A DNA stretch of 64,000 bases. Origin: Streptomyces sp. NBC_01276 (GTDB lineage Bacteria; Actinomycetota; Actinomycetes; Streptomycetales; Streptomycetaceae). The position numbers were made by a program, and so were the translations under genes. The notes below the pieces were generated by a model that saw nothing but the letters and a program-made list of their open reading frames with translations, did not search any database and was not told where the DNA came from. Where the stretch lies: NCBI RefSeq assembly GCF_041435355.1, contig NZ_CP108442.1, forward strand, positions 4,216,001-4,280,000. The letters are read 5' to 3'. Below are positions 16,868-24,868 of this stretch, piece by piece. Positions within the stretch are counted from its first letter, which is position 1, and every line of letters begins with the position of its first letter.

Positions 16868-17575
16868 CTAGCCGCCGAGGCGGGCGGCGATCGCGTCGTG
16901 CAGAGAAGCAGGGCGCCGCTCACCCGTCGGGGCGCCGTTGAACTCGCCGCCCCCGCGGGCCGGGCCGGCCGGGGCGGCGCGGTACAGGTCGGGGTCGGCG
17001 TCAACCGCGCCCGTGATCGCCGCGGTGAGCGCGGCGTCGAAACCGGTGTCGGTGGGGTCGAGGTCGGCGACCGAGGCGAGGAACGAACGGGAGTTGAGTA
17101 GGCGGTCGCCCCGAGCGCCCTGGTCGCCGGCGACGCGGGCGACGGCGAGCTCGACGCGTGCCGAGCGAAGCGCGCTCGCGTTCTCGGCGAGCAGCCGGTC
17201 GCGTTCGGCGACGGCAGCGGCCAGCGCGGCCGGGTCCTGCTCGGCATCGCCACCGTTGGGATTGAGCGCGCGGGTCACGGCGTCCAGTGCGGCCCGCAGC
17301 TCGTCGCGCTCGGCCGCGGCCTGCTCGGCGCGGCTCGTGGCGTCGGCGAGCTGCTGCTCGGCGGCCGGATCGCCGGCCGGCGCCGGCGGTGCGGCCGGGG
17401 CCGGCGGGTTGTTCGGTTCGCCGGCCGGCGGCGCGGGCGGGCCGGCGGGGTCGCCGCCCTCGCCCGAGCCGCCCTTGATAGGCCAGATCGGGCGGCCGTC
17501 ACGGCGCCGGCCGAGGGCGGTCTCGCCCGTACGCGGGTGAGTGGGAAGGGCACCGTCGAGGGTGTTCTCGGGCAT
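16868..17575 (-). CDS. Capsid scaffold protein
   Basis: The 235-residue protein has a Pro/Ala/Gly-rich N-terminal third, a long coiled coil (AAEQQLADATSRAEQAAAER and following heptads to about residue 150) and an acidic C-terminal part. This composition and the position just upstream of the capsid gene identify a scaffold, which guides shell assembly and is then removed. Confidence 0.75.
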   Translation of the reverse strand: MPENTLDGALPTHPRTGETALGRRRDGRPIWPIKGGSGEGGDPAGPPAPPAGEPNNPPAPAAPPAPAGDPAAEQQLADATSRAEQAAAERDELRAALDAVTRALNPNGGDAEQDPAALAAAVAERDRLLAENASALRSARVELAVARVAGDQGARGDRLLNSRSFLASVADLDPTDTGFDAALTAAITGAVDADPDLYRAAPAGPARGGGEFNGAPTGERRPASLHDAIAARLGG

Positions 17576-17612
17576 GGTGGGTCGGCCCTCCGGGGGCGTG
17601 GTGTGGGCATAG

Positions 17613-17640
17613 AAAAGGGCCCGCCGGACAGGTGGGCCCT
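17613..17640 (-). terminator. Minus-strand terminator upstream of the scaffold gene
   Basis: Read on the minus strand, AGGGCCC...GGGCCCT with a short loop is followed by TTTTC. It would stop transcripts arriving from the portal/MuF side, suggesting the scaffold-to-tail genes have their own promoter in 17576-17612 or depend on antitermination. Confidence 0.6.
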
Positions 17641-17797
17641 GAGCGAAGGAGAGAGACGGTGTCGCGGCTACGCGCTCGCATGGCGCATGGCAGGACTCCG
17701 TCTCGTGTCGGCTCGTCGGTTAGGAATCGAGCGGGTCCCCCCTTGTCTCCGTTGCATTGAGTGGTAGATCATGTACCGAATGTAGTCAACTGGAGCG

Positions 17798-18133
17798 GTG
17801 GTTATAAAACACATGTTCGCTATCGAATTGGGTCAGATGCGGCTGGAGACACTCCAGTCGGTCTCTGGTCTCGCCGACGGGCACACGCAGAGCGGCCAGA
17901 TCACGATCACGCGCGGCATGGACAAGAGCAACGAACTCACAGAGTGGATCAAGGAGTCGCGGGTAAACCACAACAACGGCGGCGCACGCAACGTCAGCAT
18001 CTGCCGCTTGGACGCCGCCAACACGGTCGCCCAGCGCTTCAACCTGCGCAACGCGTGGGCGTCGTCATGGTCGGCCTCCGATGAGGCGATTGAGACCGTC
18101 CAAATCGACTTCGACGAGATGGTGATCGAGTAG
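17798..18133 (+). CDS. Contractile-type tail-tube (T4 gp19-like) protein, solitary and plus-strand
   Basis: The ORF opens at GTG 17798 (111 residues); ATG 17813, beginning FAIELGQ, is an equally good start. The order of motifs matches the T4 gp19/phage_T4_gp19 tube family: ETLQSVSGL near the start, then GQITITRGMDKSNELTEWI, VSICRLDA and QRFNLRNAWASSW near the end. It lies opposite to the head genes, between the scaffold terminator and the RMF-like gene. The phage already has a siphophage tube protein at 13563-14102, and no sheath or contractile baseplate genes are visible. Cargo origin is inferred. Confidence 0.6.
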   Translation: MVIKHMFAIELGQMRLETLQSVSGLADGHTQSGQITITRGMDKSNELTEWIKESRVNHNNGGARNVSICRLDAANTVAQRFNLRNAWASSWSASDEAIETVQIDFDEMVIE

Positions 18134-18209
18134 GGGCCAGGCAATGCCTCACTCCGGCATAACGAAGCGCGCTCACTGGCGTGGCCAGGTATGCCCGGGC
18201 AGGGTGAGG

Positions 18210-18377
18210 CTAGTCAGCGGTCTCGTCGTTGAGCAGGCGCGCTTTGGCGTATCCACGGACCCAAGCAGCCATCAGTCGCGGGTCGGTGTAGCGGGGGGCG
18301 ACGGTCGCCGGCCGGCCGGCACGTGCGGCGGCGAGCCCCTCGCGGCGGGCACGCAGCGCCTGCTCGCGGAAACCCAA
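18210..18377 (-). CDS. Small RMF/CrpP-like phage protein
   Basis: A TTG at 18377, preceded by AGAGGGGG, opens a 55-residue protein 13 bp after the stop of the MuF gene. The pattern REGLAAARAGRPATVAPRY...AAWVRGYAKAR resembles ribosome-modulation-factor/CrpP-fold proteins, in which helix-loop-helix pieces carry EG-AA-G and AW-GY-A. Members of this fold bind ribosomes or act as small adaptors. The specific function is unknown and the call is tentative. Confidence 0.45.
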   Translation of the reverse strand: MGFREQALRARREGLAAARAGRPATVAPRYTDPRLMAAWVRGYAKARLLNDETAD

Positions 18378-18390
18378 GAGACCACCCCCT

Positions 18391-20670
18391 CTACTGCTTG
18401 AGCCACTGAGCATGTGCGGAATGCCGGGCGGTGTCGCCGGCGCCGGTGCGGACGCCGGTCACCCCCTCGGAGAACTCGGCGAATGTGATCCGGGGAGAGA
18501 CGTCCTCCCAGAAACGAATCAGCTCCTCGCTTGCCCGGGCGTACGCAACATGGGCCGGCCCTGAGAACAGGGGGCGCGGGTCATGCCCCGCGGCCCGGGA
18601 CTTGCGATTGAGCAAGATCCCGCGGGTGTAGTCCTCGGCGGCAAGCCACTGCACATAGATGTGCTCGTCGTACATCTCGCGCAACTCTGCGCGGCTGTAC
18701 GCCCCGCGCGCGGAACGGGCCTCGAGCTCGCGCTCGTACACCCATCGCTCGGTGGCTGACATGTGTTCGGTGCCGTCCGGGCCGCGCTCGACGTCGGCGC
18801 CGTACGGCCCCCACTCGTCGGGGTCCACGGGCGGCGGATCGTCGAGGCGGATCGGGTGCATGGCGGCGTCGAGGGCGTCCCGGGCTGCGAGGGTGTCGGC
18901 GACTGTCGCGCCGGCCGCCGGTGGCGGCGGGGTGGGCGGGTGCCGGCGGTCGATCTCGCCGGCGATCCGCTCGGCGTCCGCCGGCGAGGCGTAGCGGATG
19001 CCCCACACGAGCAGCTCGTCGCCGAGCGCGGAGAGGTCGCCAGCGAGGCGCCCGCCCGGAAACAGGGAATCGAGCAGGCGGCGCCGGTGGATCTCGGCGC
19101 CGATCGCCGGCCGGTCCTCGGGCACGTGCCGTGCCCGGGTGGCGAGCGCCTGCTCGGACATGCCGAGCAGGTCGCCCCGTACCCCGGGCATGGCAGCGTC
19201 GATGTCGCGCCGGTCCGCCTCGGCCATGACGCGCAGCAGCCCGTCGTCGTCGAGGTGCAGCGCGACCCGGGCGAGCTCGTCGTCGCTGAACTCGGCGAGG
19301 GAGTCGACGAGCCGGCCGTTCGGCCGGATGCGGTCGAGCAGCGCCTGCTCGTCGCGGCGGTCCGCCTCGGCCGTGATCCGGTCGCGGTCGCGCTCGTCGA
19401 GTACCCCCGGGCGCAGCGCGGCGCCGAGCTGCTCGTCGGTCATCTCGGGCAGGGTGCGGTCGTCGCCCGCACGTACGCGCGCAGCCTCGAACGGGTCCGA
19501 CCCCGGGCCGCTCGGTCCGGGCCGGCCCGCGGTGCCGCCGGCCGGCGGGAGGTTGCTCGCTCCGGGCTGCTCGCGCTCGCGCCGGCGGATGAGCTCGGGG
19601 TGCTGCGCGAGGTGCTCGCGCATTCGGCCCTGCCACTGCCGCACCCGTGCCTCGGCCGCTCTCTTGGTCTCGGGCGTTGCGGCGACGGCGGTGCGGTTCT
19701 TCCACTTCCTGATGGCGCGCTCGATCGCCCTCTGCCGCTGTGTAGCTTCATAGCCGGCCGGATCCTCGGAGTGCTCTACCGGCGCCCGGGTGACCCCCGG
19801 CAAGTAGGCCGAGGTGGAGTGCCGGCAGTTGGGGTGTTGCAGCCCGCGCCGACGTGCTTCGTCGAGCGATCCGGCGACGTGCACGCGCACGGTGCGATCG
19901 TCGTCGGTGGCGTGCTCGACCTCGATCGTCCGGGCGCCGCCCGGGCCGTCGAGCGCGAGCACCCGCCCCTCGAACGGGTCGCAAAGATCGCAGTTGTGGG
20001 GGGCGTTGGAGACGATCACGAGCGAGACGCCGGCGGCGCGCAGCTTGTCGCCGTGCGCCTCGACCGCGGCCCGCCCGACGGCGGTCCGCACTGCCATCTC
20101 GGCATAGCTCGTCATCTGCCACGCGCGCCCGCTCTTATCGACGAACGTCCGCAGACCGCGGTCGGCGAACCTTTCGAGGGCGCGCTGCGTGGCCTGCCGG
20201 CGGGTGTCGATGCCGAGGAGCGGCGTCGCCGATACCTCGCTGATGACCTGCCGGTATCCGTCCTCGACGCCTCGCAGAATGCCGCGGTGCGTCTCGGTGA
20301 CGAGCTCGATCGTCTCGGCGGCGAGGCGGTCAACGGCCCGGGTGTTCGGGGTGCTGTCGGCGATCCGCCGGGCGTCGGCGTCGGAGAGGGCGCCGAGCTC
20401 GTCGAGGCTGGCCCGCGCCCCGACGTCGTACGCCTCGGTGACTGCTGAGAACACCTCGAGGTCGAGCGCGGTCTCGAGGGCGTTGACGACCCCCTGCGCT
20501 GCTCGTCGTAGCGGCTGGATGTCGCGCAGCTTGGCGACTGCCCACCCGGGGGCGTCGAACCCCTCGGCGAGCTGCCGCGCGACGATGCCGAGCAGGCGCT
20601 GCTCGGCGTCCGCGTAGAGATCGCGGACGCCGGCCGAGAGGTCCTCGGCCATGGCGGGGTGAATGGGCAT
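18391..20670 (-). CDS. MuF-like minor capsid protein with long helical repeat extension
   Basis: Starting at ATG 20670 the protein has 759 residues, much longer than a plain minor capsid protein. The N-terminal 330 or so residues hold the capsid domain, with HNCDLCDPFEGRVLALDG and QHPNCRHSTSAYLPG, the Cys/His pattern of phage minor capsid protein 2. From about residue 400 a helical repeat recurs (MTDEQLGAALRPG...ITAEADRRDEQALLD; FSDDELARVALHLDDDGLL...MAEADRRD; and two weaker copies). A C-terminal domain (MYDEHIYVQWLAAEDYTRGI; RPLFSGPAHVAYARASEEL) ends it. It should sit at the portal vertex. Confidence 0.75.
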   Translation of the reverse strand: MPIHPAMAEDLSAGVRDLYADAEQRLLGIVARQLAEGFDAPGWAVAKLRDIQPLRRAAQGVVNALETALDLEVFSAVTEAYDVGARASLDELGALSDADARRIADSTPNTRAVDRLAAETIELVTETHRGILRGVEDGYRQVISEVSATPLLGIDTRRQATQRALERFADRGLRTFVDKSGRAWQMTSYAEMAVRTAVGRAAVEAHGDKLRAAGVSLVIVSNAPHNCDLCDPFEGRVLALDGPGGARTIEVEHATDDDRTVRVHVAGSLDEARRRGLQHPNCRHSTSAYLPGVTRAPVEHSEDPAGYEATQRQRAIERAIRKWKNRTAVAATPETKRAAEARVRQWQGRMREHLAQHPELIRRREREQPGASNLPPAGGTAGRPGPSGPGSDPFEAARVRAGDDRTLPEMTDEQLGAALRPGVLDERDRDRITAEADRRDEQALLDRIRPNGRLVDSLAEFSDDELARVALHLDDDGLLRVMAEADRRDIDAAMPGVRGDLLGMSEQALATRARHVPEDRPAIGAEIHRRRLLDSLFPGGRLAGDLSALGDELLVWGIRYASPADAERIAGEIDRRHPPTPPPPAAGATVADTLAARDALDAAMHPIRLDDPPPVDPDEWGPYGADVERGPDGTEHMSATERWVYERELEARSARGAYSRAELREMYDEHIYVQWLAAEDYTRGILLNRKSRAAGHDPRPLFSGPAHVAYARASEELIRFWEDVSPRITFAEFSEGVTGVRTGAGDTARHSAHAQWLKQ

Positions 20671-20715
20671 GGCACCCCCCACCACGGCCCGGCACGGATT
20701 GTCAGTGGTCGCGGG

Positions 20716-20721
20716 TACGGT
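20716..20721 (+). promoter_or_regulatory. -10 element (TACGGT) for a leaderless transcript
   Basis: TACGGT fits the actinobacterial TANNNT -10 consensus and ends six bases before ATG 20728, the spacing typical of leaderless genes. No ribosome-binding site precedes that ATG. TTGTCA at 20699-20704 is too close to be its -35. Confidence 0.5.
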
Positions 20722-20727
20722 CGCGCT

Positions 20728-21750
20728 ATGACCTCTGTGCAGATCAAGCCCGGCGACGTCAGGACACGTGCGGAACTGAAGGCGATCTTCGGTGGTGGCC
20801 CGCAAGGCGGAATCATCCCGTCACGCACGACCGACAACATCCTGTTGTTCACCGACCACGAGAGCGCCAAAGGCTTTGGCTATCAGGACGGTTGGCTGGC
20901 CGAGGAAGACACGTCAGGGCCGATCTTCGAATACACGGGGCAGGGAACGCTCGGCGACCAGACGCTGAGCGGCAACAACGGTTCCGTACTACGCCACGTG
21001 GAAGACGGCCGCACGCTGCGCCTCTTCATCGCGGTTGGGTACGTCGACGGAGGCACGACGGGGGCACGGACGCACCGCTACGTCGGTGAGTTCATCCTCG
21101 ACGCGGACGAGCCCTTTGTAATGCGGCAGGTACTCGACTCCGCACAGAAGTTGCGGTGGGTATACGTGTTCCGCCTGCGGCCCGTGGCCGGAGTGGAGCA
21201 GGCACCCGAGGACTTCGTGCCAGTCGCCTCGGAGACGATCGCCACCAAGGTGCCGGCGACGCCGATCAGCGATCCGGCGCTCGTGTCCTTCCAGCTCAAG
21301 CCTGCCGAGGCGACAATGAGCCAGACGATCAAGCCCGAGGCCAACAGCGGGAAGAAGATCACGCGTAAGCCGACCGAGGCGGTCGAGGTCAAGCGCCGGG
21401 AAGCGGAGTTGAGCGATCGGTTCCTCGCCTTCCTGACCGAGCAGGGGCACAGCGTCGAGCGGATCAAGATCCGCGTGGAGGGGTTGAACTCAACCTTCTT
21501 CACCGACCTGTTCGACTCGACCGACAACGCCCTCTACGAGATCAAGGGCAACATCAGTCGAAACGCCATCCGCATGGCCATAGGGCAGCTCATCGACTAC
21601 CGCCGGCACATCACCCCCAAGCCTGATCACCTCGTTGTCCTGCTGCCGGAGTGCCCCGACCACGATCTGTGTGATCTGGTCGAGGCCGGCGGAATGACCC
21701 TGATCTATGAGGACGGCGACAAGTTCGTCGGGTGGCCCGTCACCAGCTAG
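20728..21750 (+). CDS. Modification-dependent (type IV) restriction endonuclease: ScoMcrA-like SRA domain + PD-(D/E)XK nuclease
   Basis: The 340-residue protein starts at ATG 20728. Residues about 10-155 match the SRA domain of ScoMcrA-type enzymes: RAELKAIFGGGPQGGIIPS, LLFTDHESAKGFGYQDGW, FEYTGQGTLGDQTLSGN and GRTLRLFIAVGY. After a linker, residues 225-335 form a PD-(D/E)XK nuclease, with Asp260, Glu271-x-Lys273 (LYEIKG) and Gln287/Tyr291 (GQLIDYRR). By family knowledge, SRA domains read modified cytosine, so it should cut modified DNA. It lies against the late operon between portal and MuF genes; both its stop and the portal stop use the same CTAG. Confidence 0.8.
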   Translation: MTSVQIKPGDVRTRAELKAIFGGGPQGGIIPSRTTDNILLFTDHESAKGFGYQDGWLAEEDTSGPIFEYTGQGTLGDQTLSGNNGSVLRHVEDGRTLRLFIAVGYVDGGTTGARTHRYVGEFILDADEPFVMRQVLDSAQKLRWVYVFRLRPVAGVEQAPEDFVPVASETIATKVPATPISDPALVSFQLKPAEATMSQTIKPEANSGKKITRKPTEAVEVKRREAELSDRFLAFLTEQGHSVERIKIRVEGLNSTFFTDLFDSTDNALYEIKGNISRNAIRMAIGQLIDYRRHITPKPDHLVVLLPECPDHDLCDLVEAGGMTLIYEDGDKFVGWPVTS

Positions 21751-23228
21751 ACCAGTTGCCCACTCTGCATCGGGTCGGGCACTGCCGTGCCCGACTCGAT
21801 GCCGATACGGGCGACCTCGGCCTGCACGTATGTCTCGTCCCACTCGGGGTGCAGCAGTCGCACCTTGGTCTCGGTCGAGACGGCTTGCGCCTGCTGGAGG
21901 AGTGCCAAGGTCTGAGCGAGCGAGGACGTGTCGTCGGTGATCGTGTCACCGAATTCGACACGGGGCCGCTCGGGCACGATGCGCGGTGTGAAGAACTGCC
22001 GGTCGAGCAGCAGTAGAACGTGCAGCATGTCGGCGACGGGCGGCGTCCAGTACCTCACTTTCTTGCCCCGGGTGATCATGCTCTTCCGCTCGCGCGCTCT
22101 GACCTCGGTCGCAGTCACGGCGGCGCCCTGGTCGCCGAGCCCGAACGTCGCGGCGGAGTACCCGGCGCTCATCACCGCTTGCCGGGTGATCGCGGCTGAG
22201 GTGCGCTCGTGCTCGTCGACCCTGATCGCGAACTGCGACAGGGTGATGCCGGCGCCGCCCTGCTCGGTCGGCGGGACGTTGAGCAGCGTCCAGATTTCCC
22301 GGTCGTCGTCAAAGCTCGCACCGCGCCCCGGCCCGTGGTCCCGCAGATAACCGTCGGGCACGAGCAGCCGCGCGCGAGCGAGCCGCAGATCGCGAATCCA
22401 GCTCGACCACGTCGTATCGAGCGAGTCGAACAGGTCGTACAGGGGAGCGCTGAAGTCGGACCGGCCGAACGGCGAGCCGCGGTGCTTGCGGTGGGGACGG
22501 ATGTTGGGGCAGTAGGCGGCGGTCAGCAGGCCGATACCGGTCTCGATCGCGTCGCCATCGGGGCCGAGCGAGTCGGCGAGCGCGGCGACGTCGGGGTGCT
22601 CGGTGAGCGGCACCCGCACCCCGAGACTGTTCTGCGAACCTTGGTAGAGCCCTTGCTCGATCCGGCCCGGGGAGTGCCGTTCAAGGTGCCGCCACACCGT
22701 GACTGAATCCGAGGAGAGCTCGCGCCAGAACGTCACGGCGACGAGCTGCCCCCAACGCCATTCCGGCACAGCGGCGTCGGGATGCACCGTCGTGAGCAGG
22801 GGCCGGCCAGCGAGCGACCGATCCCAGGTGACGCGTAGATACACGCCCCCGAGCGCGGCGGCGACCTCGGCCGCTTCGAGCAACGTGTTCGCGATGCCGT
22901 CGGCCTCGTCGAGCTCGTCGAGCCGGTCTTGCGTGGCTGCATCGGCGACGGTGAACTCGGGCGGCTCGGCGAACAGGAGATCAGCGCTCGCGGTCGCGAT
23001 GTCCCCGGGCAAGGGGATGTGCAGCCGGTGATCGGGTGTCCCAGGCTGCTCTGCCCGGTCGCGCCCCCACAGCCGGCGCCGGCCGTCGCGGCGCTGCGGG
23101 GCGCTGCGATACACCGCGGCGAGCTTGTCGCGGTCGCCGGCGTACCAAGCATCGTCGACCCGCAGTTCGGCATAGTGCCAGGCGAGGGCCGGCGGCGGCC
23201 ACGGCGCGCCGTTGTCAGGCAGCGGCAC
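21747..23228 (-). CDS. Portal protein (SPP1 gp6-like)
   Basis: GTG 23228 follows a strong GGGAGGTGA site and gives 493 residues. The N-terminal part (IPLPGDIATASADLLFAEPPEF) and the central GGVYLRVTWD are typical of SPP1-like portals. The stem-region helices (AITRQAVMSAGYSAATFGLGD, VRARERKSMITRGKKVRYW) follow. It forms the dodecameric DNA gate at the capsid vertex. It lies between the HNH/terminase genes and the MuF gene, with the plus-strand restriction gene inserted at its 3' end. Confidence 0.9.
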   Translation of the reverse strand: MPLPDNGAPWPPPALAWHYAELRVDDAWYAGDRDKLAAVYRSAPQRRDGRRRLWGRDRAEQPGTPDHRLHIPLPGDIATASADLLFAEPPEFTVADAATQDRLDELDEADGIANTLLEAAEVAAALGGVYLRVTWDRSLAGRPLLTTVHPDAAVPEWRWGQLVAVTFWRELSSDSVTVWRHLERHSPGRIEQGLYQGSQNSLGVRVPLTEHPDVAALADSLGPDGDAIETGIGLLTAAYCPNIRPHRKHRGSPFGRSDFSAPLYDLFDSLDTTWSSWIRDLRLARARLLVPDGYLRDHGPGRGASFDDDREIWTLLNVPPTEQGGAGITLSQFAIRVDEHERTSAAITRQAVMSAGYSAATFGLGDQGAAVTATEVRARERKSMITRGKKVRYWTPPVADMLHVLLLLDRQFFTPRIVPERPRVEFGDTITDDTSSLAQTLALLQQAQAVSTETKVRLLHPEWDETYVQAEVARIGIESGTAVPDPMQSGQLV

Positions 23229-23411
23229 AGCTCACCTCCCTTGGTCGCGGCTGAGCGTCTTCCTCAGCCAGTGCGCGTAGATGGGCGGTCGCAAAATCGC
23301 GGTGAAGACTGTCCCTCGGATGCCACAGTGGTACGCGGGGCGCGACGATCTCTGCCGTGGAGCTAAAGGGAGCAGCCCTCAGCGATGCCGTGGCGAGTGG
23401 GAGTAATAGTG

Positions 23412-24320
23412 ATGAATTCGGAACATTTTGACTGGAAGCCCCTGTCTCGCCGTGACATCTCGACACGGGATGTGACTCTGCTCGAAGGGGTGCCGGATCA
23501 CCTGTTGCTCCCGCTGAAAACCTGGCTCGCCGACTACCTGAGAGGCAGCTCGGAAGTTATGGGGCGGGTTGCTCTCCAGTTGCACGTTGCACTGGACACC
23601 CCCGACCCCGAGCAGCTTGTCGAGACGATCTCCATCAACGACCTCTCGCATCTCCTTGATGCTGTTGACGCCGCGCTTCACCTCGACAAGGGGCTGTGGT
23701 GGGAGCTGGATGTCACCGGTCCCGAGCGCGCAATGGAAGCGGGCTTGGCCCCGTGGATTCCCGACTTCAGGTGGCCGAAGGGAAGCAAGGTCGCGGCGGT
23801 CGAGAGGCTCGATGACATGCTCGCGGACGCCGGCTCGGCCTTTGAAGTCGACTGGCGTCAGCGGTGCTTGCGCCGCAGAGTCGATGCCACGGTAACCGCT
23901 GCTGTCGAGCAGGCAATCAGCATGGATGCCGGAAGGCACCTTGAGGCAGCATGGGCCGCAACTTACGGACGCCACCCCGATCCGTCTAAGGCTTACGACG
24001 AGGCAGTACGAGCCGTCGAGGCCGCAGCCATCCCGGTTGTATTGCCGAAAAGTACACAGGACAGCCTCGGCAAGGTTCTAGCTCACCTCAGAGACGCGGC
24101 CAGCAAGTGGGAACTGGCGATCGAGGGGAGGAATGGCGGTGATGTTGCTCCGGTGAGGGAGATGATCAGTCTCCTTTGGAAGGGCCATGTTGCCCGGCAC
24201 CCTGGCAGTCCAGGCTTTCGGAGGCAGCGTCAAGATGAGGCCCAGATGGCGGTTCATCTTGCCGCAACGTTGGTGCACTGGTTCACGACTGGAGCGGTCC
24301 GGCGGCGAGATAACGGGTGA
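23412..24320 (+). CDS. Abi-like protein with C-terminal abortive-infection (HEPN-like) domain
   Basis: ATG 23412, preceded by GGGAG, gives 302 residues; the ORF is open from 23385. The C-terminal 130 residues follow the Abi C-terminal pattern: YDEAVRAVEAAAIPVVLPK, LGKVLAHLRDAASKWELAI, MISLLWKGHVARHPG and AVHLAATLVHWFTTGA. Related domains belong to the HEPN fold with R-x4-6-H signatures, here around ARHPG. The N-terminal half is unassigned. It is convergent with HNH and divergent from portal, so it is a plus-strand cargo gene inside the packaging/head genes. An anti-phage role is inferred. Confidence 0.6.
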   Translation: MNSEHFDWKPLSRRDISTRDVTLLEGVPDHLLLPLKTWLADYLRGSSEVMGRVALQLHVALDTPDPEQLVETISINDLSHLLDAVDAALHLDKGLWWELDVTGPERAMEAGLAPWIPDFRWPKGSKVAAVERLDDMLADAGSAFEVDWRQRCLRRRVDATVTAAVEQAISMDAGRHLEAAWAATYGRHPDPSKAYDEAVRAVEAAAIPVVLPKSTQDSLGKVLAHLRDAASKWELAIEGRNGGDVAPVREMISLLWKGHVARHPGSPGFRRQRQDEAQMAVHLAATLVHWFTTGAVRRRDNG

Positions 24321-24328
24321 ATGCAAGG

Positions 24329-24362
24329 CTCCGTGCGCGGTCAGGCCCGCCCGCGCACGGAG
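24329..24362. terminator. Bidirectional hairpin terminator between the Abi-like and HNH genes
   Basis: A perfect 12-bp inverted repeat, CTCCGTGCGCGG and its complement with a 10-nt loop, lies in the gap between two convergent genes. There is no T-run, as is common for actinobacterial terminators. Confidence 0.6.
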
Positions 24363-24387
24363 TCACCGGACGCGCCTAACTGCACAG

Positions 24388-24804
24388 CTACTTGGTCAGT
24401 CTCATTCGTCGGGTCCTGGTCGCTGCGCAGGCTCGGCAGTGCCGGGTGCCGTTCGGGGCGCGGTACGTGTTCGCTTGGTCGAATCGGTGTCCGCGGGCGC
24501 AGTGCGTTTGGCGTGCGCGGCGGGCGGCCGGACTGATTCCGCGCCGGATGTTGGTCCGGGTGGTGACCACTTCGAGGTGGTCGGGGTTTGCACAGTGTCG
24601 GCGGCGGCACAGGTGGTCGATCACGAGCCGGCGGGGAATTGGGCCCCGTACGAGCTCGTAGGCGACGCGGTGCGCGTACTGCGGGCGTCCGGCGACCTTG
24701 ATCTGCCCGTAGCCGTTGGGCTTGATGTGGGCTGTCCAGTCCCAGCAGCCGAGGGGCCCAGCGGTGACCTTGTCGAGGAACCGGTCGGTCAGTGAACGGG
24801 GCAC
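24388..24804 (-). CDS. Phage HNH endonuclease (packaging-associated)
   Basis: GTG 24804, after GAGGGGG, opens a 138-residue protein. It has the HNH_3-type core: GCWDWTAHIKPNGYGQIKV, YAHRVAYELVRGPIPRRLVIDHLC, then CANPDHLEVVTTRTNIRRG. A zinc site follows (CARGHRFD...HCRAC). HNH proteins next to terminase are needed for DNA cleavage during packaging in many cos-type siphophages. Its position directly after the large terminase supports that role, though a free-standing homing enzyme cannot be excluded. Confidence 0.85.
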   Translation of the reverse strand: MPRSLTDRFLDKVTAGPLGCWDWTAHIKPNGYGQIKVAGRPQYAHRVAYELVRGPIPRRLVIDHLCRRRHCANPDHLEVVTTRTNIRRGISPAARRARQTHCARGHRFDQANTYRAPNGTRHCRACAATRTRRMRLTK

Positions 24805-24868
24805 TCGATCACCCCCTCGACGTGCTCGGGTCCGCGGCGCAGCGCACCGGGCAGGAACGGGGGAGGGG

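Noticed and set aside
17761..18084. An overlapping 107-codon plus-strand frame at the gp19-like gene
   Set aside because: It is Arg/Gln/His-rich with no motif, whereas the 17798 frame shows a consistent tail-tube pattern.
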